Source of the DNA: CAIXZV01 sp963697365
GTDB taxonomy: Bacteria; Chloroflexota; Limnocylindria; Limnocylindrales; CSP1-4
Direction: 5' to 3'
NCBI GenBank assembly: GCA_963697365.1
Contig: CAVONT010000017.1
Coordinates: 124,001-188,000 of the forward strand
Length of the DNA: 64,000 bases
In this document: positions 34,125 to 45,105 of the stretch, piece after piece
Layout of the letters: every line of letters begins with the position of its first letter
Position numbering within the stretch: position 1 is the stretch's first letter
Notes under the pieces: generated by a model
The model's database searches: none
What the model saw: only the letters and a program-made list of their open reading frames with translations
Told to the model about the DNA's origin: nothing
Position numbers and translations under genes: made by a program

Positions 34125-34852
34125 CAGGCCCCGTCCCCGTCGAGGTGCGCATCGTCGGCGGCGCGATGACGAACGAGGACATCGCGCCGGAAGCTGTCGC
34201 GCAGGACGAGGTCGCCGGTCCGTCGCAGCGAGCTCGCGATGACCGCTCCGATCGCGGCGCCGGCGGCAGCGGTCAGGACCGCGACGCCCAGCTCGAAGAC
34301 CGGATCGGGGGAGGTGCCGAGCGCGTTGCGCAGCAGCGTTGCCGACGCGAGGAGCAGCAGGAGGCCGAGCCCGGTGCGGAGCAGGTCACGCGCCATCACC
34401 ACGGGTGTCACCGCGACCGCGGCCAGGGCAAGCGCCGCCCCGAGCGCGGCGCGGGCCACCGGTGAACCCGCGGCGAGGGCGGCCCCGACAGCACTGAGCC
34501 CGGGTCCATCGCCGGAGACGGCGGCCAGGGTCTCGCCCAGCGATCCCGCCGCGAGCCAGCCCGCCACGAATGCCACACCGGCGACGGCGAGGGCGCCCGG
34601 CCACGCGACGGCGATGCCCGGGATGTGGGCCGGGGCGCCGCGCAGGGCGATCCACACCAGGTACGCCCCGAGGGTGGAGCCGACGAGGCGGACGGCGAGC
34701 GCCAGGGTGCCCGGGAGCGGGTCGGCGACGTACGCGGATCCGACCAGCGCGATGAACATGCCGAGCGCGGCGAGTCGCGGTGTGGCGGCCCCGACGGCGA
34801 CGACCGCACCCCCGGCCACGAGGAGCGCCAGGAGGACCAGGGCGACGGTCAT
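34124..34852 (-). CDS. Multi-helix membrane protein, HyfE/NuoK-like
   Basis: A 242-residue membrane protein with about seven helices and an Arg/Asp-rich C-terminal tail. The second half (LLRTGLGLLLLLASATLLRNAL, then GVAVLTAAAGAAIGAVIASSL) resembles NuoK and the hydrogenase-4 subunit HyfE in length and layout. It lies between lepB and the NuoN-like gene and is coupled to the latter by TGATG. The family call is tentative. Confidence 0.5.
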   Translation of the reverse strand: MTVALVLLALLVAGGAVVAVGAATPRLAALGMFIALVGSAYVADPLPGTLALAVRLVGSTLGAYLVWIALRGAPAHIPGIAVAWPGALAVAGVAFVAGWLAAGSLGETLAAVSGDGPGLSAVGAALAAGSPVARAALGAALALAAVAVTPVVMARDLLRTGLGLLLLLASATLLRNALGTSPDPVFELGVAVLTAAAGAAIGAVIASSLRRTGDLVLRDSFRRDVLVRHRAADDAHLDGDGA

Positions 34853-34867
34853 GGCGGAGGGACGTCG

Positions 34868-35461
34868 CTACTGGGCGTCCGGGATGTCCGGGTAGGTGGG
34901 GGTCTGCAGGATGCCGAACGTGGAGATGGGCCAGTAGCGCAGGAACGCGCGACCGACCACGGTCTCGATCTCGATCGGCCCGAAGATCCGCGAGTCCGCC
35001 GACGCCATCCGGTGGTCGCCCATCACGAACAGCTCGCCCTCGGGGACCACCCACCGGACCTGGTCCGGCGAAGCTTCGGTGGGCTCGTTCACGCCCTCCT
35101 CGTTCTGGTAGGTGTACGGCTCGTCGAGCTTGACGCCATTGATGTAGACGAACCCGTCGTCCCCGATCTCGACGGTGTCACCCGGCTCGCCGATGACGCG
35201 CTTGATGAACGGCGTCGGGTCGGGTGTCCACGACTCGGGCGGGTTGAACACGATGATGTCGCCCCGGTTGTACTCGTCCCAGCGTGGCGTCAGCTTGTCG
35301 ACAAGCACGTACTGGTTCGGCTCCAGGGTCCGCTCCATCGAGTTCTGCTGCACCTGGTAGGGCTGCGCGATGAAGTTCTGGATGACGAAGAAGATGACAA
35401 GGGTGAGGATGAGTGTCTCGACGACTTCGACGAGGCACCCTACGGAGGCGCGTCGGTTCAC
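34868..35461 (-). CDS. lepB: Signal peptidase I
   Basis: Membrane serine protease removing signal peptides on the outer face of the membrane. 197 residues from the chosen GTG: a single N-terminal helix (LILTLVIFFVIQNFIAQPYQV), catalytic Ser in QQNSMERTL, box C/D with catalytic Lys in PFIKRVIGEPGDTVEI, and GDHRMASADSR near the end. Upstream in-frame ATG at 35545 would add a Pro/Arg-rich stretch. GTG at 35461 is preferred because a TATACT hexamer sits 8 nt before it and the family N-terminus fits. Confidence 0.92.
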   Translation of the reverse strand: MNRRASVGCLVEVVETLILTLVIFFVIQNFIAQPYQVQQNSMERTLEPNQYVLVDKLTPRWDEYNRGDIIVFNPPESWTPDPTPFIKRVIGEPGDTVEIGDDGFVYINGVKLDEPYTYQNEEGVNEPTEASPDQVRWVVPEGELFVMGDHRMASADSRIFGPIEIETVVGRAFLRYWPISTFGILQTPTYPDIPDAQ

Positions 35462-35469
35462 GAGCGGGG

Positions 35470-35475
35470 AGTATA
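35470..35475 (-). promoter_or_regulatory. -10 element of lepB, probable leaderless start
   Basis: TATACT on the minus strand, 8 nt before the GTG at 35461, with no ribosome-binding site between. This also argues for the shorter protein start. Confidence 0.5.
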
Positions 35476-35592
35476 GGGTGCGAGGGCCCCGTCGACCGAC
35501 AGGGCCGTTCGGACCGCTCGCGGCCCACCGGGGGTCGAAATGCATAGGACCCCTCAGCCGCTGGAAGCCTTCCGTTCGGGGACGCATCCGGT

Positions 35593-35622
35593 TTGACCCC
35601 CGTCTGCGCGCACGCATAGACT
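35593..35622 (+). promoter_or_regulatory. hppA promoter
   Basis: TTGACC (35593-35598), 18 bp, TAGACT (35617-35622). It predicts a leader of about 160 nt to the hppA ATG. AGGAGG at 35771-35776 is the ribosome-binding site, though 14 nt from the ATG is long. Confidence 0.6.
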
Positions 35623-35790
35623 CGTCATCGCTGACCCGGCGGTTCCTGTGCGTTCCGAACCCCGGTCATCCATCGCCCAGCGCTGGCGCGGCAGCCCCGG
35701 CCTTCGGAGGGATCCGGTCGGCTCGCGACGACCCGTCGCAAGCGCACGCACAGCGGCTCGAATCCTGCGTAGGAGGCTCTGCAGAACCTG

Positions 35791-38011
<2,221 letters not shown>

Positions 38012-38027
38012 ACGGAGCGCATCCCTC

Positions 38028-38059
38028 GGGCGGTCGGGTCCTCGTGATCCCGGCCGCCC
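38028..38059 (+). terminator. Hairpin after hppA
   Basis: GGGCGGTCGGG pairs with CCCGGCCGCCC (one G-T pair) around a 10-nt loop, 17 bp past the hppA stop. Confidence 0.5.
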
Positions 38060-38070
38060 GGGGCTGATTC

Positions 38071-38908
38071 ATGGACCAGCTCCTCCAGGCGCTGATCATG
38101 GGGGTCGCGCAGGGGCTCACCGAGTTCCTGCCGATCTCCTCGTCCGGTCACGCGATCCTCATCCCGTACCTGCTCGGCTGGACGGACCCGTCGGTCGAGT
38201 CGTTCATCGAGTCGCTCGCGTTCTCCGTGGTGCTCCACGCGGGCACGCTGGCGGCGCTGCTCGTCTACTTCCGCGAGGACTGGATGCGGATGATCCCGGC
38301 GTTCTTCGCCTCGATCCGCGACCGCTCGCTCGGCCGACGATCCCGACCGCCGGCTCATCTGGCTGCTGGTGCTCTCCACGCTGCCGGCCGCCGTGATCGC
38401 CTTCCTGCTCAACGACCTCGCCGAGACGGCGTTCCGCCAGGCCGGTCTCGTGGCGGTGATGCTCGTGGTCGGTGCCGGGATCATGTGGGCCGCCGATCGC
38501 TGGGGCCCGCGTACCCACACCATCGACCGGCTCACACGCCGCGGCGCCCTGGGCATCGGCCTCGCCCAGGCCCTGGCGCTCGTGCCGGGCGTCTCGCGCT
38601 CCGGCATCTCGATGTCGGCCGGCCTGTTCGCAGGTCTCGACCGCGCCGACGCCGCCCGGTACTCCTTCCTCATGGCCACCCCGATCACCGCGATGGCCGT
38701 GGCCTACGAGAGCCTCAAGCTCATCCGCGGCGAAGTGGCAGGCGCCGATCCCGCGGTGCTGGTCGTGGGCGTCGCATCGTCGTTCGTCGCCGGCATCCTC
38801 GCGATCGCCGTGCTGCTGCGCTACCTGCGCACCCGCTCGTTCATGGTGTTCGTCGTCTACCGCCTCGTCCTGGCCGCCGTCGTGGTGGCCGTGTTCCTGC
38901 TGCGCTAG
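38071..38908 (+). CDS. uppP: Undecaprenyl-diphosphate phosphatase (one frameshift)
   Basis: Recycles the undecaprenyl carrier for peptidoglycan synthesis. About 278 residues and eight helices. Signature motifs are AQGLTEFLPISSSGH near the N-terminus and PGVSRSGIS in the second half. The frame breaks near 38332, where CTCGGCCGAC has one extra G; the repaired text reads RDRSLADDPDRRLIWLL. The gene ends on the AGGAGG of argR, so the two are probably co-expressed. Confidence 0.9.
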
Positions 38909-38921
38909 GAGGACGGCCACG

Positions 38922-39395
38922 ATGGAGGTCATGAAGCAGCTCCGCCAGCGGGCCATCCGGGACCTCGTCGAGCAGCGGCCCATCCGCACCCAGCAGGAGC
39001 TGGCGGCCGCCCTCCGGGAGCGCGGCTTCCGGACGACGCAGGCGACGATCTCCCGCGACGTGGCCGAGCTCGGCCTGGTCAAGGCCGGTCGCAACGGCAT
39101 GCAGGCCTATGCGATCCCGCCGCGCCTCCGCGAGGCCGACACGAGCGGCGAGGAGCGGATGCGCCGCCTGCTGCACGAGATGCCGCTCGACATCCGCGAG
39201 GCCGGAACCATGCTCGTCATGCGCACGCTGCCCGGGTCGGCACATGCCCTCGCCGCCGCCCTGGACCGGGCCCGGTGGCCGGAGGTGGTCGGGTCCATCG
39301 CCGGCGACGACACGGTGTTCGTGGCGTTCGCCGACCGCGGGTCGCTGGGGCGCGTCAGGCGGCGCCTGGAGCAGATGGCCGAACCGGTGGAGTAG
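38922..39395 (+). CDS. argR: Arginine repressor ArgR
   Basis: Hexameric arginine-sensing DNA-binding protein of 157 residues. It has an N-terminal winged helix (IRTQQELAAALRERGFRTTQATISRDVAELGL) and a C-terminal oligomerisation/Arg-binding domain (GTMLVMRTLPGSAHALAAALD, then AGDDTVFVAF). The start is preceded by AGGAGG. No arginine genes lie next to it. Because cyanophycin is half arginine, a link to the genes at the window start is possible but not shown. Confidence 0.9.
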   Translation: MEVMKQLRQRAIRDLVEQRPIRTQQELAAALRERGFRTTQATISRDVAELGLVKAGRNGMQAYAIPPRLREADTSGEERMRRLLHEMPLDIREAGTMLVMRTLPGSAHALAAALDRARWPEVVGSIAGDDTVFVAFADRGSLGRVRRRLEQMAEPVE

Positions 39396-39400
39396 GTGTC

Positions 39401-39844
39401 ATGTCCGTGACGGAGATCGAGGCGGGCGCCGTGCTCGCAACGTGGCAGCCTGTGCTGCGGCTGGCGGACTGGGATATCGATGTGCGGCTCGTCACGACGC
39501 CGTGGCGCAAGTCGGGCGACATCAAGGTGGACCTCGACGACCGCAAGGCCGTCATGCTGCTGGCCGCCGGCATGCCGGCCGCCGACCTGGAGGAGGTCGT
39601 CGTGCACGAGCTCCTGCACTTGCGCCTCTTCGGCCTCGACCGGATGCTCAGCGACCTCCTCGACGCGGTGTTCGGCGCCGACACCGGGGAGCCCCGACGC
39701 GGGTTTGCCGAGAACCGCTTCATGACCGAGTTGGAAGCCACGACCGAGGACCTCACCAAGGCCGTGCTGGTAGCGGCCGGCCGGACCGCGCCGTTCACGT
39801 TCCGGCGCCTGGAGGCCGAGGTCGAGCGCGAGATCGGCGGCTGA
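39401..39844 (+). CDS. Small HExxH-motif protein, putative metallopeptidase
   Basis: A 147-residue protein containing VVVHELLHLRLFG, a canonical HExxH zinc site, in the middle of a minimal alpha/beta scaffold. There is no signal peptide or membrane helix. Following residues (RFMTELEATTEDLTKAVL) could supply a third zinc ligand (Glu), as in gluzincins. It begins 6 bp after argR and is probably in the same transcript. No named family is recognised with certainty. Confidence 0.65.
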   Translation: MSVTEIEAGAVLATWQPVLRLADWDIDVRLVTTPWRKSGDIKVDLDDRKAVMLLAAGMPAADLEEVVVHELLHLRLFGLDRMLSDLLDAVFGADTGEPRRGFAENRFMTELEATTEDLTKAVLVAAGRTAPFTFRRLEAEVEREIGG

Positions 39845-39918
39845 GGAGGGCGCGGCGGCACCGGCCGGCCGTGCCCTGGCCGACGGGCGCATCGACCAGC
39901 CCGCAGCGCCGTCGCGCT

Positions 39919-39947
39919 TTGACGGAATCCGGTTCCGCCGATACCAT
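39919..39947 (+). promoter_or_regulatory. greA promoter
   Basis: TTGACG (39919-39924), 17 bp, TACCAT (39942-39947): a full consensus-like sigma-70-type promoter. The predicted leader to the GTG at 40065 is about 110 nt and GC-rich. This promoter validates TACCAT as a -10 hexamer in this genome. Confidence 0.7.
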
Positions 39948-40064
39948 TCCGCCCGATCCACGAGCCTCGGCGGCGCACCTTCGGCGCCCCGGGGTCCTTT
40001 TGTTCCATAGCGATCCAAGCGGCGGCACCGGTGGTGCCGGTCCCGCACCCCGGGGGTCACCCGA

Positions 40065-40529
40065 GTGAACAGCAAGACGACCTACATCAGCAAGGACGGG
40101 CTCGAGCGGCTTCGCGAGGAGCTGGCCGAGATGACCAACGTCCGCCGCCCCGAGATTGCCCAGCGGATCCACGACGCGAAGGAGCATGGCGACCTCTCGG
40201 AGAACGCCGAGTACGAGGACGCCAAGAACGAGCAGGCGTTCGTCGAGGGCCGGATCCAGACCCTCGAGACGATGATCAAGAACGCCACCCTGATCGACGA
40301 GAACCACTCCACGGACCACGTCCAGATCGGCTCCACCGTGACGGTGACCGGCGAGGACGGCGAGGAGTCGTTCATGATCGTCGGCTCGGCCGAGGCCAAG
40401 CCCGCCGAGGGCCGGATCTCCAACGAGTCGCCGGTCGGCCGTGCCCTGCTTGGCCGCAAGAAGGGCGAGAAGGTCGTCGTCAAGGTCCCCGCCGGCGACT
40501 TCACGTACAAGATCCTCAAGATCAGCTAG
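40065..40529 (+). CDS. greA: Transcription elongation factor GreA
   Basis: Rescues backtracked RNA polymerase by stimulating transcript cleavage. 154 residues with an N-terminal coiled coil (GLERLREELAEM, then ENAEYEDAKNEQAFVEGRI with the tip acidic residues) and a C-terminal FKBP-like domain (YKILKIS end). GTG start. It has its own promoter upstream and precedes lysS. Confidence 0.95.
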   Translation: MNSKTTYISKDGLERLREELAEMTNVRRPEIAQRIHDAKEHGDLSENAEYEDAKNEQAFVEGRIQTLETMIKNATLIDENHSTDHVQIGSTVTVTGEDGEESFMIVGSAEAKPAEGRISNESPVGRALLGRKKGEKVVVKVPAGDFTYKILKIS

Positions 40530-40546
40530 CAGCAACCGAGCGGCCC

Positions 40547-40605
40547 CGCGGCCGGCACCAGGCGGCGCGACGGGTCACACCCGGCCGCAGGCGTGCCGGA
40601 GGAAG
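40547..40605 (+). other. Inverted repeat between greA and lysS
   Basis: GCGGCCGG and CCGGCCGC arms about 25 nt apart form a GC-rich hairpin in the 86-bp gap. It could be a weak terminator for greA or a leader structure for lysS. Confidence 0.35.
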
Positions 40606-40615
40606 GGGCAGCACC

Positions 40616-42216
40616 GTGGATTGGGCGGACGAGCTCGCGGCAAGCGTTGAGGGCCCCCAGGTCGTCAACGACTCCAAGACCCCGTCCGGCACCGTCCACG
40701 TCGGCTCGCCTGCGCGGACCCGTCATCCTCGACGTGATCACGCGCGCCCTGCGGGCCCGCGGCCTCGAGACGACGCTGCTGTACGGCGTCGATGACCTCG
40801 ACCCGATGGACGCCCAGGCGCTGCTGTCGCCCGACGCGATCGAACGGGAGATGGGCCGCCCGCTCGCGCACGTGCCGGATCCCCACGGCGACTGCCACGT
40901 GAGCTACGCCCGCCACTTCGCCGGCATCTTCATCGACACGTTCGCGGGCCTGGGCATCCTGCCCGACCGCTACTACTGGATGAGCGACATCTACCCGACG
41001 GGCCAGATGGACCCGTTCATCCGGATCGCCCTCGACAAGGCCGAGACCGTTCGCGAGGTGTACCGCCGCGTCGCCAACGTCCAGCACCCCAGCCACTGGC
41101 TGCCGCTGGGCGTGATCTGCCCGAGCTGCGGCAAGGTGGGCACCACCATCGCGTCTGACTGGGATGGCCAGACCGTCCACGTCGCCTGCAAGCCGGACCT
41201 CGTGCAGTGGGCGGTCGGCTGTGGCTGGACCGGGCGCATCGCGCCCTTCGGCGGTGCCGCCAAGCTGCCCTGGAACCTCGAGTGGGCGGCCCAGTGGACG
41301 CCTCTTCGGCGTCACGATCGAGCCCAACGGCAAGGACCTGGCCACCGCGGGCGGCTCCCGCGACCGCTCCAACGCGATCGCGCGTGAGGTCTTCGAGCGC
41401 GAGCCGCCGATCAACTTCCCCTACGAGTTCCTGAACATCGGCGGCAAGAAGATGTCCACGTCCAAGGGACGGGGCGCCGCCGCCCACACCATCGGCAGCG
41501 TCGTGCCGCCGGAGCAGCTGCGCTTCCTGTTCGTCCGCCAGCGCCCGGAGACCGCGCTCGACTTCGATCCCGAGGGCACGGACGCGATCCCGCGCCTGTT
41601 CGACGAGTTCGACCGCCTCGCGTCCGCCACGGCGGGCAAGGAGGTCAAGGGCGAGCTCCCGTCGGGCTACGAGAACATCTTCCGGTTCTCGCTTCTCGAC
41701 CCGGACGCGGATCTCGCGGTCGCCGCGGACCAGTTCCGGCCGGCGTTCGCCCACCTCGCCCTGCTCGTCCAGATCCCCGGCATCGAGGTCCGGGCACGGG
41801 TCGAGGCCGAGAAGGGCGCCCCGCTCACCGAGGCCGAGGCGGCCGAGCTCGAGATCCGCCTGGCCGCGGTCCGCCGATGGCTCGATGCCTACGCACCCGA
41901 GCGGGCGATCATCGAGGTCAAGCGCGATTCCATCCCCGTCGAGGTGGAGCAGCTGCGGCCGGAGCAGCGCGGGTTCCTGCGCGCCCTCGCCGACGCCGCC
42001 CACGGCGATGCCCCGGCCACCGGGGAGCAGTGGCAGTCGGCGATCTTCGCCGTCGCTGCCGAGCACGGTCTCGACGGGAAGGGCGCCTTCAACGCCCTGT
42101 ACCTCTCGTTCCTCGGCCGGCCCAACGGTCCGAGGGCCGGCTGGCTGCTGGCCAGCCTGGAGCGCGACTTCGTCATCCGCCGCCTCACCGAGGCCGGCGC
42201 GGCCGCAGCCGAGTAG
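40616..42216 (+). CDS. lysS: Class I lysyl-tRNA synthetase (two frameshifts)
   Basis: Charges tRNA-Lys using a Rossmann-fold class I core, the archaeal/spirochaete type, not the common class II LysU/LysS. About 532 residues after repair. Motifs are PSGTVHVGS (HIGH-like), zinc knuckles CPSCGKVG and CKPD with VGCGW, and KKMSTSKG (KMSKS-like). Two single C insertions interrupt it, near 40709 (GCTCGCCTGCGC should read GCTCGCTGCGC) and near 41301 (ACGCCTCTTC should read ACGCTCTTC). GTG at 40616 follows GGAGGAAGG. serS follows 10 bp downstream. Confidence 0.92.
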
Positions 42217-42226
42217 GAGGCTCCCG

Positions 42227-43549
42227 ATGAGCGTCGGCGTCCAGCGGCTCCGCGAGGAGCCCGACCGCATCCGCCAGGGCGCGATCGACAAGCGCGAGGA
42301 TCCGGCGCTGGTCGATGCCGCCATCGAGAAGGACGCGCTCCGGCGTCGGCTCCAGGCGGAGAGCGACCAGCTCAAGGCCGAGCGGAATGCGGCGAGCAAG
42401 CAGATCGGCGAGGCCATCCGGGGTGGCGCCCAGCCGGGCGGCCCGGAGGTCGCGGCCCTGCGCCAGGCGAGCACCGACGCGGGCGTCCGCATCGACCAGA
42501 TCGACGCGGAGCTCGCGGCTGCGGAGCAGGACCTGGAGGACCTCCTCCTGCGCATCCCGAACCCGGCGGACCCCGAGGTGCCGGTGGGCGGCGAGGAGGC
42601 CAACGTCACGGTCCGCACCTGGGGCGAGAACCTTGCCCGGGTGGTCACCGCCGGCGATGGCAGCACGTGGGAGCGCAAGCCGCACTGGGAGATCGGCGAT
42701 GCCTTCGGGCTCATCGACAACCCGCGTGGCGCCAAGATCGCCGGCTCCGGGTTCCCGGTCTACAAGGGCCAGGGCTCGCGCCTGCAGCGCTCGCTGATCT
42801 CCTGGTTCCTCGACGTCCACACCGCCGAGCATGGCTTCACCGAGGTCTGGCCGCCGGCCGTCGTGAACTCGGCATCGGCTCGCGGGACCGGCCAGATCCC
42901 TGACAAGGAGGACCAGATGTACGTCGCCACCCGCGACGACCTCTACCTGGTCCCCACCGCGGAGGTCCCGGTCACCAACCTCCACCGCGACGAGATCCTC
43001 GAGGCCGACGAGCTGCCGATCCGGTACGCCGCCTACTCGCCGTGCTTCCGTCGCGAGGCGGGGGCGGCCGGCAAGGACACGCGCGGCATCCTGCGCGTCC
43101 ACCAGTTCGACAAGGTCGAGATGGTGCTGTTCGAGAAGCCCGAGCACAGCCCGGAAGCCCTCGAGTGGATGACCGCCCGCGCGGAGGTCCTGCTCCAGCG
43201 CCTCGGCCTGCCGTACCGCGTGCTGCTCATGAGCACCGGGGAGATGGGCTTCGTCCAGCGCAAGAAGTACGACCTCGAGGTCTGGGCGCCCGCCGTGGAG
43301 CGCTGGCTCGAGGTCAGCTCCTGCTCCAACTTCGGCGACTACCAGGCGCGGCGCATGGCAATCCGGTACCGCCCCGAGAAAGGCGCGAAGCCGGAGCTCG
43401 TGCACACGCTCAACGGCTCGGGCTTGGCGCTGCCCCGCATCGTGGCCGCAATCCTGGAGCACTACCAGCAGGCCGACGGGACGGTTATCGTTCCTGATGT
43501 CCTGCGGCCGTACATGGGGACGGACCGTATCGGTATGCCCGCCGCCTGA
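42227..43549 (+). CDS. serS: Seryl-tRNA synthetase
   Basis: Class II synthetase of 440 residues. It has an N-terminal antiparallel coiled coil (about 30-105) that grips the long variable arm of tRNA-Ser. The catalytic domain has TAEVPVTN, CFRREAGAAGKDTRGILRVHQFDKVE (motif 2 region) and a motif 3 NGSGLALPRIVAAILE. TAGGAGG upstream overlaps the lysS stop. A tRNA-Ser gene lies 4 kb downstream. Confidence 0.96.
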   Translation: MSVGVQRLREEPDRIRQGAIDKREDPALVDAAIEKDALRRRLQAESDQLKAERNAASKQIGEAIRGGAQPGGPEVAALRQASTDAGVRIDQIDAELAAAEQDLEDLLLRIPNPADPEVPVGGEEANVTVRTWGENLARVVTAGDGSTWERKPHWEIGDAFGLIDNPRGAKIAGSGFPVYKGQGSRLQRSLISWFLDVHTAEHGFTEVWPPAVVNSASARGTGQIPDKEDQMYVATRDDLYLVPTAEVPVTNLHRDEILEADELPIRYAAYSPCFRREAGAAGKDTRGILRVHQFDKVEMVLFEKPEHSPEALEWMTARAEVLLQRLGLPYRVLLMSTGEMGFVQRKKYDLEVWAPAVERWLEVSSCSNFGDYQARRMAIRYRPEKGAKPELVHTLNGSGLALPRIVAAILEHYQQADGTVIVPDVLRPYMGTDRIGMPAA

Positions 43550-43612
43550 GACCCGGGCCGGGGCCGCTGTTCATGGACCGGTGAGGGACCGGTCCCGAGG
43601 GAGGAACCACGC

Positions 43613-44260
43613 ATGACCGAGCAGCCTCCGGGCCTGCCGCCGCAGGAGCCACCGCCCGTCGCCCAGCCCGCGGCGGTCCCGGCACCCCCTGTCGCGCCCG
43701 CCGCACCGCCTGTCGCGCCCGCCGCACCGCCTGTTGCGCCGGCGCCGCCGGCCGCCCAGCCGGCCCCGGCCCCGGCCGCCGCGCAGTACGGCTATGTCCC
43801 CGCGTCCGGCCGCCCGGGTCCGATGCCCGGCGTCTACTTCGCCGGCCACCCGGCCCGCCTGATCGCCTGGATCCTGGACGGGATCATCCTCTCGATCGTG
43901 GTCACGCTCCTCTACTTCGTCATCGGCATCTTCGGCGCCCTCATCTCGTCGGCCAGCAACGAGCTCGGCGTGCTGATCCTCGTGGTCGGCTGGGTGGTGG
44001 TCGCCATCGTCAGCCTCATCTGGTACCCGTACTGGTGGTCGAAGTCCGGCCAGTCCCCGGGCAAGAAGCTCATGCACCTCAAGGTCGTGCGCGCCGAGAA
44101 CGGCGAGCTCCTGAGCTTCGGCGGCGGGTTCCTGCGCCTGATCGGCTACTTCGTCGCGGCGTTCGTCTTCTACATCGGGTTCCTGTGGATCCTGGTGGAC
44201 GGCAAGCGCCAGGGCTGGGCCGACAAGTTCGCCAGCACGTACGTCATCGAGGTCCCCTGA
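43613..44260 (+). CDS. RDD-family membrane protein
   Basis: A 215-residue protein. The first 70 residues are a Pro/Ala-rich repeat (APPVAPA units coded by an imperfect 21-bp repeat) on the cytoplasmic side. An RDD domain follows with three helices: RLIAWILDGIILSIVVTLLYF (the R..D pair), a second helix, then SPGKKLMHLKVVRAENGE and a final helix. RDD proteins are poorly defined; some are Na+/H+ antiporters. GAGGGAGGA precedes the ATG. Confidence 0.8.
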   Translation: MTEQPPGLPPQEPPPVAQPAAVPAPPVAPAAPPVAPAAPPVAPAPPAAQPAPAPAAAQYGYVPASGRPGPMPGVYFAGHPARLIAWILDGIILSIVVTLLYFVIGIFGALISSASNELGVLILVVGWVVVAIVSLIWYPYWWSKSGQSPGKKLMHLKVVRAENGELLSFGGGFLRLIGYFVAAFVFYIGFLWILVDGKRQGWADKFASTYVIEVP

Positions 44261-44262
44261 CC

Positions 44263-45051
44263 TTGACCACCGGGGAGCGCCTCGCTGCCTTCGGCCTGGC
44301 GCTCCCGCCCGGTCACACGCTCGTGTCCCTCGAGGAGCGCCCGGACCTCGAGGACGCACACGATCACCTCAACGGCTCCGTCTGGCCGGAGTTCATGCTC
44401 CAGGACCAGGTGGTGGACACGTACTGGGACCGCCTGTTCGGCGACTTCCGCCGTTTCCAGTGCTCGCTGCTCGACCCGACCGGTGAGCCCGTGGCCGGGC
44501 TGAACTGCGCGCCGCTGGCCTGGGATGGCACCGAGGACGACCTCCCGGCCGGCTGGGACCAGCAGGTCATCCGCACCTTCGAGGGGCTGGATGCGGGCGA
44601 GGTCCCCGACACGCTCGGCGCCGTCCAGATCGTCGTCCGCGAGGACCGTCAGGGCACACGCCTGGCCGGCGTCATGGTCCTGGCCATGCAGGCCCTTGCA
44701 CGCGAGCAGGGGTTCGCGGCGCTGATCGCGTGTGTCCGGCCGACGGCGAAGGACCAGGACCCCTACGCGGACATCGACGAGTACGCCCTCCGCGTGCGCG
44801 ACGACGGACTCCCCGTGGACCCCTGGATCCGGCTGCACGTGCGCCTTGGCGGACGGGTCGTGCGCGGCGAGCCCGAATCCATGCGGATGGAGGGGACCAT
44901 CGCCGAGTGGCGTGCGTGGACCGGGCTGCCGTTCCCGGTGAGCGGCCTCTACACGCCCCGGTTCGCCGCGGCACCGGTCGACATCGATCTCGAGGCAGAC
45001 CGCGGCGTCTACCTCGACCCCAACGTCTGGGTGGTGCACTGGCTCCTGTGA
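44263..45051 (+). CDS. Putative GNAT-like acyltransferase
   Basis: A 262-residue soluble protein. The middle part reads like a GNAT core: LGAVQIVVREDRQGTRLAGVMVLAMQALAREQGFAALIA corresponds to the acetyl-CoA-binding V/I-x-x-x-x-R-x-x-G-x-A/G motif and its helix. The C-terminus forms a Trp/Asp-rich strand region. Substrate unknown. TTG at 44263, two bases after the RDD stop, is the best start in frame. Coupling with the RDD gene is likely. Confidence 0.6.
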   Translation: MTTGERLAAFGLALPPGHTLVSLEERPDLEDAHDHLNGSVWPEFMLQDQVVDTYWDRLFGDFRRFQCSLLDPTGEPVAGLNCAPLAWDGTEDDLPAGWDQQVIRTFEGLDAGEVPDTLGAVQIVVREDRQGTRLAGVMVLAMQALAREQGFAALIACVRPTAKDQDPYADIDEYALRVRDDGLPVDPWIRLHVRLGGRVVRGEPESMRMEGTIAEWRAWTGLPFPVSGLYTPRFAAAPVDIDLEADRGVYLDPNVWVVHWLL

Positions 45052-45105
45052 GCCGCCGATACCCGCCGCAGGCCGACACCTGCCGCAGCTCGGGTGAGCC
45101 GGGAG

